From assembly GCF_026151205.1 (NCBI RefSeq), contig NC_087082.1:5339908-5403907 (forward strand): a stretch of 64,000 bases of DNA, written 5' to 3'. The position numbers and the translations under genes were made by a program. The first letter of the stretch is position 1; each line of letters begins with the position of its first letter. The notes under the pieces were generated by a model. That model saw nothing but the letters and a program-made list of their open reading frames with translations. It had not been told where the DNA came from and did no database searches. Of the stretch, positions 22,387-33,240 are shown piece after piece. This stretch comes from Bolinopsis microptera. Taxonomy: Eukaryota > Ctenophora > Tentaculata > Lobata > Bolinopsidae.

Positions 22387-24216
22387 ACTGGTTCGGACGG
22401 GTCGATTTTGAGTTCTGAAGATACCGTGGCTGAAAGGTTTAATGACTATTTCTCGAACATTGCTACAAACATCAAAACTCAGATAAGTGCCCGTCAGACC
22501 TTTGACCCTGGGGGGTTCCAGGAATATCTGCCCACATCCTGTTCTCAATCAATCTATCTCCAGCCTGCCGAAACGATCGAAATTCAAAGAATTATTATTG
22601 GTTTGAAGAACAAAGCGACCCTTGACACAAAAATTGAACCACTAAAAGTAGCCAGTTCCAGCGATAGTTTCCTTGCTATATTAGCAAAAGTTATCAACGA
22701 ATCCTTAAGTACAGGCATATTTCCACAGGCCCTTAAAATTGCCAAAGTAACTCCCATCCATAAAGGAGGCTCTAAACTTGACGTTGAAAATTATAGACCC
22801 ATCTCTCTCTTAGGTTCCTTTTCAAAAATCTACGAAAAACTGATGCACCGACGTGTCTTAGAATTTCTCAACAAAAATGGTTCTTTATTCGAAAATCAGT
22901 ATGGTTTCCGTCCAGGAAGGTCCTGTGAACATGCTCTTCTTAATGCACAAAGTACAATTTTACACTCTCTTAGCAAAAACCAAATTTCACTACTGCTATT
23001 ATTAGATTACAGTAAAGCGTTTGACGTCCTGGATCATGCTACACTGCTAAATAAATTACAGCACTATGGCATCCGGGGAATAGCTCTAAAGTGGTTTGAG
23101 TCATACCTAAGTGATAGAAGCCAATATGTAGCAATAAACAATTCACATTCGTCCCACAAGCCTATTGTGCATGGTGTTCCACAAGGGAGCATACTAGGTC
23201 CCTTACTTTTCGTCATATACATCAACGATCTTCCCGGTATTTCTAACATGATGGTAAAATTCATACTTTATGCAGACGATGCAAATATCATTATTAACGG
23301 TTCCAATGTCCAAGAACTAATGCTAAGGGTCAACCAATTAACGGAAACATTATCACGGTGGGTTAATAGCAACGGATTAGCACTAAATCTAAAAAAGACG
23401 TGTTATATGATTTTCTCGAAAAAGCGCATAGAACCATCATTGATTAAAGTACAAATAGAAAATACAGTATTAGAACGTAAAACTGAAGCCCGGTTTCTTG
23501 GTGTAATTGTAGATGAAAAGCTTAACTGGAGTAACCACATAAAAGCACTGAGGAGCAAGATGTCAAGATTTATTGGGGTGATGTACAGGATAAAACATAA
23601 ATTGCCAATGAAGGCCCGTTTACAGATTTTCCAAAGTTTTGTTCAGTCCCATTTAAACTTCTGCTCACTTGTCTGGGGATTTGCTTCAAAATCTCTTATA
23701 GAATCTCTTTTTGCTAAACAAAAACAAGGTATGAGGGCAGTTATGGCCGGAAATGTGAACTACTACTACAAGGACGGAAAACTGCCAGAGCACACAAAAC
23801 TAGCATTTAAAGAACACGAGGTCTTAACCGTTCAAGGGGTTATCGTTAAAAACGCACTTATTTTACTGCACAAAGTTCGAAATATGTCTAGTTTGTTACC
23901 TAAATCGATTTCAGAACTTTTCCCTCCTAACACACCCAAACAAGGAACGACACACGAACAAAACTTAGACTGGTTATCAATTTACTCACAGACTGACCTG
24001 AGATCTAGCATCTTTTATAAAGGCCCAATGCTCGCTATTTCAGAGCATAACACTCGCATCACATGCCCATCCAGTATATTTTCCATCAACATATATAAGA
24101 ATTCGTCAAAAAAAGTACTACTAGACTTACAAAGTGCTGGCTGCAACGACGAATGGCCACCATTTTTACTCCACAACCTACCTGGATTACGTAAATCACA
24201 AAGAACATTAATATAG
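22387..24216 (+). pseudogene. LINE reverse transcriptase domain
   Basis: About 609 open codons continuing the LINE ORF2 after the frameshift. RT motifs in order are IAKVTPIHKGG, NYRPISLL, ENQYGFRPGRSCEHAL, LLLLDYSKAFDVLDH (first catalytic Asp), HGVPQGSILGPLLFVIYIND, the catalytic YADD near 23270-23281, LNLKKTCYMIFS and FLGVIVD. No stop interrupts it, so this copy is fairly young. The apparent start at 22408 is a TTG inside ORF2, not a real initiation site. The ORF stops at TAG 24214-24216. Confidence 0.9.
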
Positions 24217-24660
24217 TAATAATAGTCAATAATCACTCAAAACCAAACTCATACAGCTCAAATTAAACAATCTGAATTAGGACAACATTTCAAACCACCT
24301 GCCATTCTAACAGCACATTCCTTATTTCACTGCCACATAGCGCATATCTACACTGATAACACACCTAATTGCGGTGAGGCAGCATCATAAAGTTACTAAT
24401 ATCAAATATGTTTGCAGATCAGGGCCAGTCGACTCGACCAATAAAATTTTAATTGATTAGTTTTAAAGTTTTAATAGATAACATCACAATTATAATCTGC
24501 GTGCCCCTCGGGGATGAATATTTAACTTATTTCAATTATATATTACTTTTGAGTAAACATTGGCTGGTACTACGGACCAGTCCCCCAATCAATCTGATAT
24601 ATTATATAAAGACATGTTAGCAAATTTTTATTCAAAATATCAATCATTCAATCAATCAAA

Positions 24661-25416
24661 TAAATAGAATTTAAAAATTTTAGAAATTTTAGTAACTCAG
24701 CAATTCAAATTACTGGTGGTATGGGTGAAAATCCCAAATGAGTGGTACGGTAGAGGTGAGAAAAAAAATATGCAACAAAAAAAACAAAAAATATATATAT
24801 ATATTTATATAATATAGAATTAAGAAGAAAAAAAAGAGTACAATCATGACAAAAATCAGGCACATTAAATTTGAAGATTAAAAGGATTACTCAGATTGAT
24901 AATGATCAAAATGATTACAAATATTGCGATTTATCGCAATTATTGGGATTATAGACCACTTACCTGACTAAATAAAACAGTTAGATTAGTTCATGATCAA
25001 AGAACAATTTTCAAAACAAAAAGATGACGATACAGAATATAGATATTGAGTATGAGGATAATATAACTTCTCTTCAACATACGAAGATACAACAAAAGGA
25101 GTAATATAGTCTATTCGTGTCCCCGCGGGACTAATTAGTAAGATGGAGCTGAACCCCCCTCTCCAAGAGAGATGGGATTAAACATGTTCCATGGCCCCTG
25201 GGCGCTATTTTAATCGTTAAGAGCATACTCATAATATGGCTTTGCTAGCTGCATGAAATTATGAATTCATGCAATCATGTCGTGATATTATGTTACAACA
25301 ATCTCGCTTGAGTTTAATATGGTCTCGTCTAATGATGATTACTAGTATGATATATTAAACTTGCTGCAATATTTCTTAAGTTTCTTTATCGTAATATTAC
25401 CATAATAATTAGTGAC
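24661..25416. other. AT-rich intergenic region
   Basis: Low-complexity A-rich and (TA)n sequence at 24770-24820. No coding signal. Confidence 0.4.
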
Positions 25417-25518
25417 TGTGGTTGTTCTGAAGAAAGCTACATGGTTACGAAATCAGAACAATATAGGATGCCTGCACTCACTGTGGTTGTCCTGAAGAAA
25501 GCTACATGGTTACGAAAT
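25417..25518. repeat. Tandem duplication, about 40-bp unit
   Basis: ACTGTGGTTGT(T/C)CTGAAG followed by AAAGCTACATGGTTACGAAAT occurs twice, at about 25418-25456 and 25481-25519. An open frame starting here (25441-25782) has no recognisable domain. Confidence 0.7.
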
Positions 25519-26634
25519 TGGATAAAACTCGAAATTGAGTTTGATCCTCTGCTGACCTGGCTTCAGAATTATCTTGCTTGGCCGGCGGCTGTATTTGTCG
25601 GGAAAGGAACTGTAAGCGGTAGGCAGAGAACGGGGGAGCAGTTTAGTCACAGTGCGTTTAAACAATTTGTAAGTTGGATTTGTGGGAGAGCTAGTTACCA
25701 TAGTTACCATTGTAGAGTTACCATAGCGACAAAGTGGGAGAGCCGACATGGCGACTCACAGAGTAGAAAACAGAAGCTTTAGATGCTAATCGAAACATAC
25801 TATTAACTTTGAATAAGGGGAACGGCGATGATAATTACAATCAAGATTCAGTACTTTGCTAAGACTAGGAGACCAAACAATAATATTCAAGCTGAATTTT
25901 ACAGTATAATAATAGCCATAAAAATACTACGCAATTTCTTCAACATTTAGTCGGAATATTCAGCTAGATTGACATAATATTAAAGTAAGAGATGCGCTCA
26001 TGAAAAGACTACAATTACCAAAGCACAAAACCTCCCTAGAAGCTTAGGGGAGTACAGACTGGCGACTACTTGTTCGGCTCCACTTATTCGGCACTTATTC
26101 GGCACTACGCCTATTTTCCCTTGTTAAGATAAGACAAACGGCGATTTTCCGGGCACGAGAGCAAATGATCTGCTTCGTTAAATTTACAGTGCCACTAGAT
26201 TTAGCTAGTTACCATAGTTACCATAGTAGAGTTACCATAGCTACCATGAGATTACGAAGGACGCGTCTCCTAAGAATCTCCCTTACAATGAGCCACTCAG
26301 GAATGTACCGTGAAACTCTGCTGTCATTTGCTCTGGTACCTCAATATATGCAGATTATTCATCATATTGTGCCAAATGTTACCACCAGCACTAACTCTTG
26401 ATATATCTGCTTTATGGCATTGTTCAGAAGCGTTAGAACTGCCGCTCACCAATTGTTATATATCATGGTGATCATAGTTACCATAGTTACCATCGCACAG
26501 TATCATGGTGACTATTGGAACTGTTTAAAGGAACGATTAGGAGTATTAGGACCTGAAGTATTTTGTAATCGGGTCATCACTCATCATAGCTTTGTATCCA
26601 ACAGTGATAACCTTGCTCCGGAGTGCCTGCCTTC
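25519..26634. other. Intergenic with GTTACCATAG clusters
   Basis: Three clusters of GTTACCATAG words lie at 25690-25735, 26203-26250 and 26468-26495; the first two share a longer match (GCTAGTTACCATAGTTACCAT). They resemble RFX X-box half sites. No convincing gene. Confidence 0.45.
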
Positions 26635-26727
26635 CTAGGTCGATCCAAATGTAGTCTGGATTCTAAAATAAGTTTCCTGCGTTTCTCTCCGTTTCTCTCC
26701 ATCGCACATGAGCAAACGCAACATATC
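26635..26727 (-). mobile_element. Decayed LINE 3' end (RT C-terminus), copy 1
   Basis: The minus strand encodes a peptide ending ...FGST* that aligns with the copy at 58906-59058: D(M/K)LR(L/W)LM(C/S)D..K..E and a shared ending (F/S)GST*. The pattern of LM.DR..W+ just before the stop is typical of LINE ORF2 C-termini. It is a different family from the LINE at 21.4 kb. Confidence 0.5.
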
Positions 26728-27420
26728 AGTATAGTAGTATCAGGAACTGCTGAGCAGGCCCTGTAGACGGTCTATACATTTCCTGTTGTCCTGATCTCCT
26801 CCGGAGTACGCAGTTTTATAATTTATACTAATTGTATTTATATCTGTGCAATAAAGAAAGAGATGAAAATAAAACAGGTCTAAGATGTACTAATTAAAGA
26901 AATCACATAAAGGAAAACTAATAATTACCTCCAGGAAGTAAGTCTCAGAAAAAGGTCGATGATCTGCTGGCCTCATTCACCTCTAAAGTAGAGCAGTACG
27001 GCATTGTATCAATACTTGAAGACTCGTAATTCTCATACAAAGATAACTTGTGCCTGAAGATCAATGACAGTGTAATTCAACTAAGCAAAGAAGTAGAGAT
27101 AGGAGGAATTTAGACGCTGCCTCGATCAAGAAATTATATTCCTCTCAAATTAAGCTATTTACATGAATTCGGCCTGCTTCTGAGTTTACAGTGATCCTTG
27201 AACTTTAGGGTTTAATTATATGTTCATAATCGCATATTTCTGCTTAATATTGTAAGTTGTCAAGTGCTCATGAAAAGGGATAATGACTCAGAGATAAAGG
27301 AGATGTACGTGGGTTTCTAGCTAGGAATTAATGTCGAGATGACTAGCGGAACAACAAATCTGAAGACTGAACAAACAGAGCCTGTTAAACAGTTAAACAA
27401 TTTTATGAACAAACAACCCT
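26728..27420. other. Intergenic, nothing recognised
   Basis: AT-rich, no coding or repeat signal that I can support. Confidence 0.4.
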
Positions 27421-27841
27421 GAGCTGCTCTGGCTGCTCTGGCTGCTCTAGCTGCTCTGGCTGCTATGGCTGCTCTAGCTGCTCTGGTTGCTCTGGCTGCT
27501 CTGGCTGCTCTGGCTGCTCTGGCTGCTCTAGCTGCTCTGGTTGCTCTGGCTGCTCTGGCTGCTCTGGTTGCTCTAGCTGCTCTGGCTGCTCTGGCTGCTC
27601 TAGCTGCTCTGGCTGCTCTGGCTGCTCTGGCTGCTCTGGCTGCTCTGGCTGCTCTAGCTGCTCTGGCTGCTCTGGCTGCTCTGGCTGCTCTAGCTGCTCT
27701 GGCAGCTGGCTGCTCTGGCTGCTCTGGTTGCTCTAGCTGCTCTGGCTGCTCTGGCTGCTCTGGCTGCTCTGGCTGCTCTGGCTGCTCTAGCTGCTCTAGT
27801 TGCTCTAGCTGCTCAGGCTGCTCTAGTTGCTCAAGCTGCTA
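27421..27841. repeat. 9-bp minisatellite (GCTCTGGCT)n, about 47 copies
   Basis: Tandem CTGGCTGCT with CTAGCTGCT and CTGGTTGCT variants. The period is a multiple of three, so an open frame of Leu-Ala-Ala (later Cys-Ser-Gly) results. This is an effect of the repeat, not evidence of a protein. Confidence 0.95.
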
Positions 27842-28431
27842 AAGCGAGGTTTTCTCGGCAACATCAAACAGGAACACTTGTAATTCGTGAGATAAAAATA
27901 ATATTAAACGTACATGAAAGTAAGTTACCTTGCAGTGTATTCATTGCAAAGCAATTCATCGCATTGAATTGTAATTTATATTGATGATGCAAGGAGAAAG
28001 CTTTCCGTTCAAAGAAGAGCGGGTTACAAGAAAAACAATAGGGTTAATTAAAGATACAAATGCTAGACCAACTGGCTCAGATGCAAAATATATGTATGTG
28101 ATCACGGGAAAAAAAGTATCTGGAATTGCAGCAAGTAGAAGCAGTTCGTAGATATCTGTAATCACAGCAATGAACAGTAGGTTTTGTATATGGTCTATTC
28201 CCCCAAAGAGATGACCGACAGACTGAGAAGATTAAAAAGGGCTAGTTGTATAATTAGTCTGATAAGTTACTTATTATTATAGAGTATTGTATTAGAGTAT
28301 TAAAGTATAAATACCACGATTAATCAACTCCTTCACCTACTGGTAGTTGAGTTGGAGTTGCTAGAGAGTTGTGGTTTGCACTAACGTTCTGTAAACACGA
28401 CTATTGTAAAGATGATCGTCTTGGATCAGAT
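27842..28431. other. Intergenic, nothing recognised
   Basis: AT-rich sequence without supported coding content. Confidence 0.4.
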
Positions 28432-28439
28432 CAGTAGAG

Positions 28440-28527
28440 CAGAGATGTGCACCGTGTTACTTTTAGGCGGCGGCGGTCTGGGTCAAAATTTCGCGGCGGC
28501 GGCGAATCGCCGTGGTGCACGTTTCTG
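28440..28527. mobile_element. 88-bp hAT-like MITE candidate
   Basis: Ends are CAGAGATGTGCACCGTG and the inverse of CGTGGTGCACGTTTCTG, an imperfect inverted repeat of about 17 bp starting CAGA. Flanks CAGTAGAG (28432-28439) and CAGTATAG (28528-28535) match at 7 of 8 bases, as expected for an old 8-bp hAT target duplication. The interior is GGCGGCGGC-rich. A similar GTGCACC...GTGCACG unit lies at 57510-57553. Confidence 0.55.
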
Positions 28528-28870
28528 CAGTATAGCCAGGGCAGGTCACTAGGTCAGGCTAGACTTTCACTATTCTGTCATTAAAACTTTAAAACTATAA
28601 CTAAGTAGAAAATGTTGGACATACCATTGAATATCACACGGCGATAGGAAAAGCATTTTTGGGGTTAAAAGCTTAAAAGAGCTCGTTTTTCAGATAAACA
28701 ATAAGAAGGATTGTCTAGGTAGCTGGTAGGGCCTGCCGCGTGATATCAGACCCTATTGTCTAGGTGATCATACAATGGGTGACATTGTTTTACTAATAAA
28801 CTACAGCAATGCATGGAATGCCAGCTAGCTCAGAACAGCAAACCTCAAAGAGCTGTTGATTGCATAAAAC
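28528..28870. other. Intergenic, nothing recognised
   Basis: No coding or repeat signal beyond a short imperfect repeat of TTGTCTAGGT near 28711 and 28758. Confidence 0.4.
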
Positions 28871-29155
28871 GAATGATAAACTGCAGCGAAGGTTATGAAC
28901 TGCAGTACAGTTAATAAACTGCAGTGAAAGTAATGAACTGCAGTGAAAGTAATAAACTGCAGCGAAGTTAATAAACTGCAGTGAAAGTAATAAACTGCAG
29001 TGAAAGTAATAAACCGCAGTGAAAGTAATGAACTGAAGTGAAAGTAATAAACTGCAGTGAAAGTAATAAACTGCAGTGAAGTTAATAAACTGCAGTGAAG
29101 TTAATAAACTGCAGTGAAAGTAATAAACTGCAGTGAAGTTAATAAACTGCAGCTA
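28871..29155. repeat. 19-bp minisatellite, about 15 copies
   Basis: Units of AAGTAATAAACTGCAGTGA with an AAGTTAATAAACTGCAGTG variant. The left units are more degenerate. Confidence 0.9.
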
Positions 29156-31187
29156 TGTCAGAGCAGCATTGTGGTTTTATCAAATTCTTCTTTGTTAAGA
29201 TATAATATTATGCCTTTTATACTAAAAACGATCGGTGTTTTAATCACTATCTCATGTTTACGCCTCAACAAAAAAAAGCGACGACCGATTACCATGAGCC
29301 GAATGCGAATAATATCTTGAGACTTGGTAACTTTAATATTTTCAAAGAGTCATTTAATAGTTTCATGGCAATGATCTGACCGATTCCGTAACTTTTTTAC
29401 GGTTTCAAAGAGTAGTCGAATGGAAAGGCAAGCGCGTAATGAGTTCCTCCAATTTCACGCGGTATGCTTCTGCAGCTAACATGCCATGAACATATTTCAT
29501 CGCATGAGTTTTAACTCCATAGTAATAAAGGCTGTGTGGAACAAGTGCTGTCAAAATCCCCACCGCAACTTCCACCGCTTACTGAATCATTTAAATTGTG
29601 CTACCTAACCGCAACCCACAACCCGCAAGCCCTCTACTACTACTCAGGGGGATCATGAGTATTTTTGAGGGTCCCGACGAAAATGGCAAAATTTTTATTC
29701 TCAAAAATTATTTTTGAGTATTTTTGAGAAAATTTTCCAGGAGAGGCGAAAAACTCATTTATAAAAATTGATTTTGAGTATTTTTGAACCACATTGCACT
29801 GATATGAAGAATGATTTGGTATATCACTATTTTTGAGAAAATGAGACACGAATCACGATCTGTTTGCAGGGTTTTAATTTTGACAAAAGTGGAGTGTCAC
29901 TTCCGAGTAAGAAAGTTTCACTTCCGAGTAAGAAAGTTTAACTTCTGAGGAAGAAAGTTTCTCTTCTGAAAGGTTTAAAAAGAAGGGATATTTCTCGACG
30001 ACAAGGCAAATTGAGCTACCTAGTACCTACTGACCCTTGTATCTACATCTTCAGGCTGCTGACTTAACACGACACCGTACCAAACTCTAATTCTCTACCG
30101 TCGACTCCCCCGCATTTCTGAGCATCAAGTTAACAGGTTTTTAACGAGCTGGTAATAACTTCAGGGTGAGGATATTGAATTGGTTGTCTCTATACAGCGC
30201 CGTGAACTGTCCAGCCTTTAATTGTGTTCTCATTACAGTGTGCTGGGAGATGTTTAGCGGAACAAAACAACGGCCGTTATTTGCCAAACAACTGCCGTTA
30301 TTTGCCAAACAACTGCCGTTAATGCAAACTAAAAATAAGCTGACAAGAGGCAGCTAAAACTTTAATAAAACAAGCGATTTCTAATTCTCCTGATTAGTGA
30401 CCGATCGCGATCAGTTCATCAAATTAGCCACTGAGAGAGACTATGAATAGGCGGAGTTGACGGCATCTTCTAAACACGTTACAACCCAGTACCCACGTGC
30501 TACTGGAACTGCGACTAGTGAGATGCCCTAACATGCGCTCTTTCGATCTAATTTCATTTGATATAATTAACGTTTCGCCCGTACGAGGTGGCCGCCCATG
30601 AGACCAGCCTATGAGACCAGCATGGTATAAAGTGAGAGATAGTAGTAGTAGTAGTAGTAGTAGGGATCTACAATGATTAACATTCCAATGATTAACATTG
30701 TTTCTCGAATGAAAGTAAACAATGCCCATTCCAACGTGGAACTGCACGACTTCAATTTCACAGGATAGTTCAGAGTTTATAACGGGTGCCCACATTATAC
30801 GACTATAGAATAATAATAATATGCAACCGGGCGAATACAATAGCATGAGATGTCAAGCAGTCGACCTGTCTAAAAGTCTGAAAGTTATACTGACATCACT
30901 TTATTAGTGTCCTGAAGGTGTAGGGTGGATCTGCCATCCTCGGGGTAGGAGGGTGCTAGATTTAATAGTAATGTAACATGTTATCATGTACGTCTTCAGT
31001 GTTAATAATAGTGAAGACCTACAATGTTTAGAAGGTGCTTTGAAAATGATGTAGAACTGCAACTATGTATGATTTGCTGTTCCAACCAAACACAAGGGTT
31101 CTAGTTTCAGACATCTACTAGAAGAGTTGTTGAAGTAGAATAGGCAAAACCATTATACAAAACTACTTGGAATTCTTATAACTTTAT
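29156..31187. other. Intergenic region with small repeats
   Basis: No gene supported. Repeated TGAGTATTTTTGAG words lie at 29655-29840. Four copies of a 22-bp unit around TTCACTTCCGAGTAAGAAAG lie at 29887-29970. Three copies of TTATTTGCCAAACAACTGCCG type lie at 30270-30320. A (TAG)8 run is at 30639-30663. The 140-codon minus-strand open frame at 30424-30846 crosses that run and shows no domain. Confidence 0.45.
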
Positions 31188-31283
31188 AACATCTACAAAG
31201 CTGCCATATAGCCTGACTGACAATTTTCTCGACTGACTGACAATGTTTCTTCTTTTCCCCATTTAGAATACAAAGATTAGTAC
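31188..31283. repeat. 96-bp direct repeat, left copy
   Basis: Almost identical to 31556-31652 (one extra T in the right copy). It starts AACATCTACAAAGCTGCC and ends AAAGATTAGTAC. Confidence 0.95.
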
Positions 31284-31555
31284 TTTTAGCAGTGATTTAT
31301 TATTGAACTTGTAATTACAATAACTTATGCTCCTGTAAATACTTTAATTAATTGTTTGTTCCGTTATTCTTTTTCCTTCCTTTTTTTCCTTGTCATCCCC
31401 TTAAGTTTTAAGATTCTTGCTATAAATGGCTACAGCTAACACTATTAATGCTAAGTACCAAACAACAAGTGGGAGGTGGATCGTTGGTATACCATTAAAT
31501 CGATTTAACACCGCAATTCCAGTCGCAAGCCTGGGACCACTACTAGCATAGTCAC

Positions 31556-31652
31556 AACATCTACAAAGCTGCCATATAGCCTGACTGACAATTTTCTCGA
31601 CTGACTGACAATGTTTCTTCTTTTTCCCCATTTAGAATACAAAGATTAGTAC
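31556..31652. repeat. 97-bp direct repeat, right copy
   Basis: Same orientation as 31188-31283, with 272 bp of unrelated sequence between them. This could be a recent local duplication or short terminal direct repeats of a very small element. No TG...CA ends typical of LTRs were seen. Confidence 0.95.
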
Positions 31653-32929
31653 ATTTTAGCTTATGATTAATATTATATTTTTACCTATAGTTTACCTAGA
31701 TGTAGCTTCGAAATAATAAACCTTAGGAATAGATCATAAATATTAAAGCATTAGCTAAACAAATTCCTTGCATCCGGTAAGAATGGAAAAAAAAAATGTA
31801 GGTAGACTCAAGTCATCAGAATCGGTAGAAATGAAAAAATAAAATAAAATAAAGGAAAGAAGGCAGGTTATAATATCGACGTGTATTAGTATTAGATTCC
31901 TAAACTATTCGATTGTAGAGATTCCAGTACTTCAAGAACATAACAATGAATAGCCGGGATCTGGAAACTGGTGTTGCTGAAAACTAAAAATGTCTGTAGT
32001 GTCGATGTCATACCGTAGGGGACTTCCTCCTGTAATATAACTAGGTGACGAATGAAATATAATAAATGTAAGCTGAAATAGAGAAACATAACTGGAGTAG
32101 TAATATCCATAGGACGTTACAACCAGAGGATTCATAAAACGGTGTACAAGTTAGATTTAATGATTTTAATTGTGCGAATAACTCTTTGAAGTTTGAGCTG
32201 ACTCATTTGGTGTGACATATTACAGTGTGACCGAATCACTACAATTGTAGTCTGGTATTATATTGCTAATTCATGATTTGAAATTATTAGCTTATTTCAG
32301 ACTAATATCAGAGTAAAGATAACTCTGTAGACTAAGGGGGGAAGGGGGGGGGGGGGGAATAAGCAGTGAGCAACCAAAAACCAGTAATTATTGTAATGCC
32401 CTTCTCATATTTCATTAGTTGGACTAATAATCCGAATACACCCAACAGTAGTAGTAGTAAACCCACTTAGATGCCTAATTCATTATCATCAATTTGCCAA
32501 GCCAGCAATTATCATGGAACAGATCCCCTCATTTCAGGAATGACAGTTATTAGCATTGAATTAATGACTTGAGCTGCTGTTCAGCTTGGTATACATGTTT
32601 ACTATGGTTACCTACCAGTTACCATGGTCAATGGATAGTGAGGGATGGGACTGCTTGCAAGGCGAGATGGTGACAGTGCTGTACCCCCCCCCCCCCCCCC
32701 CCCCCCAGCTGCAACTATTGCAAGTTATGCCCCAGAAATGCTGGGTGGCTATTTCTGCGTCCCTTGTCCACACATACAAACCAACAATTTTATTACTGTA
32801 CATTATATTCATTATCTTTCATTATTCCCTCTGACTGCTCCGCATACCACAGCTTTCCTGTACTATATAGAATGTTCCTGACGGACCTGAGAACAGTAAC
32901 ATGACTCATAATCTGGCTATTCTCTCAAA
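31653..32929. other. Intergenic with G14 and C23 homopolymers
   Basis: No gene supported. A pure G14 run is at 32344-32357 and a pure C23 run at 32684-32706. A GTTACC palindrome-like cluster (ATGGTTACCTACCAGTTACC) is at 32603-32622. Confidence 0.6.
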
Positions 32930-33240
32930 ACACGGGTTATACCTGGTAATACCTGGTAATACCTGGTTTAAATACTGACACTGTTATACCTGGTTATACT
33001 GTTATACCTGGTTATACCTGGTTATACTGTTAATATACTGTTATACCTGGTTATACTGTTATACCTGGTTATACCTGGTAATACCTGTTAATACCTGATT
33101 ATACCTGGTTATACCTGGTTATACTGTTAATATACTGTTATACCTGGTTGTACTGTTATACCTGGTTATACCTGGTTATAGGTACCTGGTTATACTGTTA
33201 TACCTGGTAATACCTGGTTATACCCAGGGTAATACTTGGT
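32930..33240. repeat. TTATACCTGG minisatellite
   Basis: About 25 units of TTATACCTGG / TTATACTG(T) / TAATACCTGG type with variable order, roughly 10-18 bp apart. Confidence 0.9.

Larger units (their letters stand above)
21385..24660 (+). mobile_element. 5'-truncated CR1/Jockey-like LINE
   Basis: Non-LTR retrotransposon with the C-terminal part of an AP-type endonuclease (21390-22386) and a complete reverse transcriptase (22387-24216). The N-terminal half of the endonuclease and any ORF1 are missing, as expected from incomplete reverse transcription. After the RT stop there is an AT-rich 3' UTR. A short TCAAT-type repeat at 24636-24662 may be the 3' end, but the exact end and the target duplication were not found. 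Clade is judged from RT motif style only. Confidence 0.85.

Noticed and set aside
25441-25782. 113-codon plus-strand open frame with ATG
   Set aside because: It starts inside a tandem duplication and shows no domain or splice support.
27465-27842. Long Leu-Ala-Ala open frame
   Set aside because: It is the translation of a 9-bp tandem repeat whose period is a multiple of three; no non-repeat coding flank.
30424-30846. 140-codon minus-strand open frame
   Set aside because: It crosses a (TAG)n run that supplies a Leu stretch; no domain recognised.
31188-31652. LTR pair of a retroelement
   Set aside because: The repeats are only 96 bp without TG...CA ends, and the 272-bp interior has no coding sequence.
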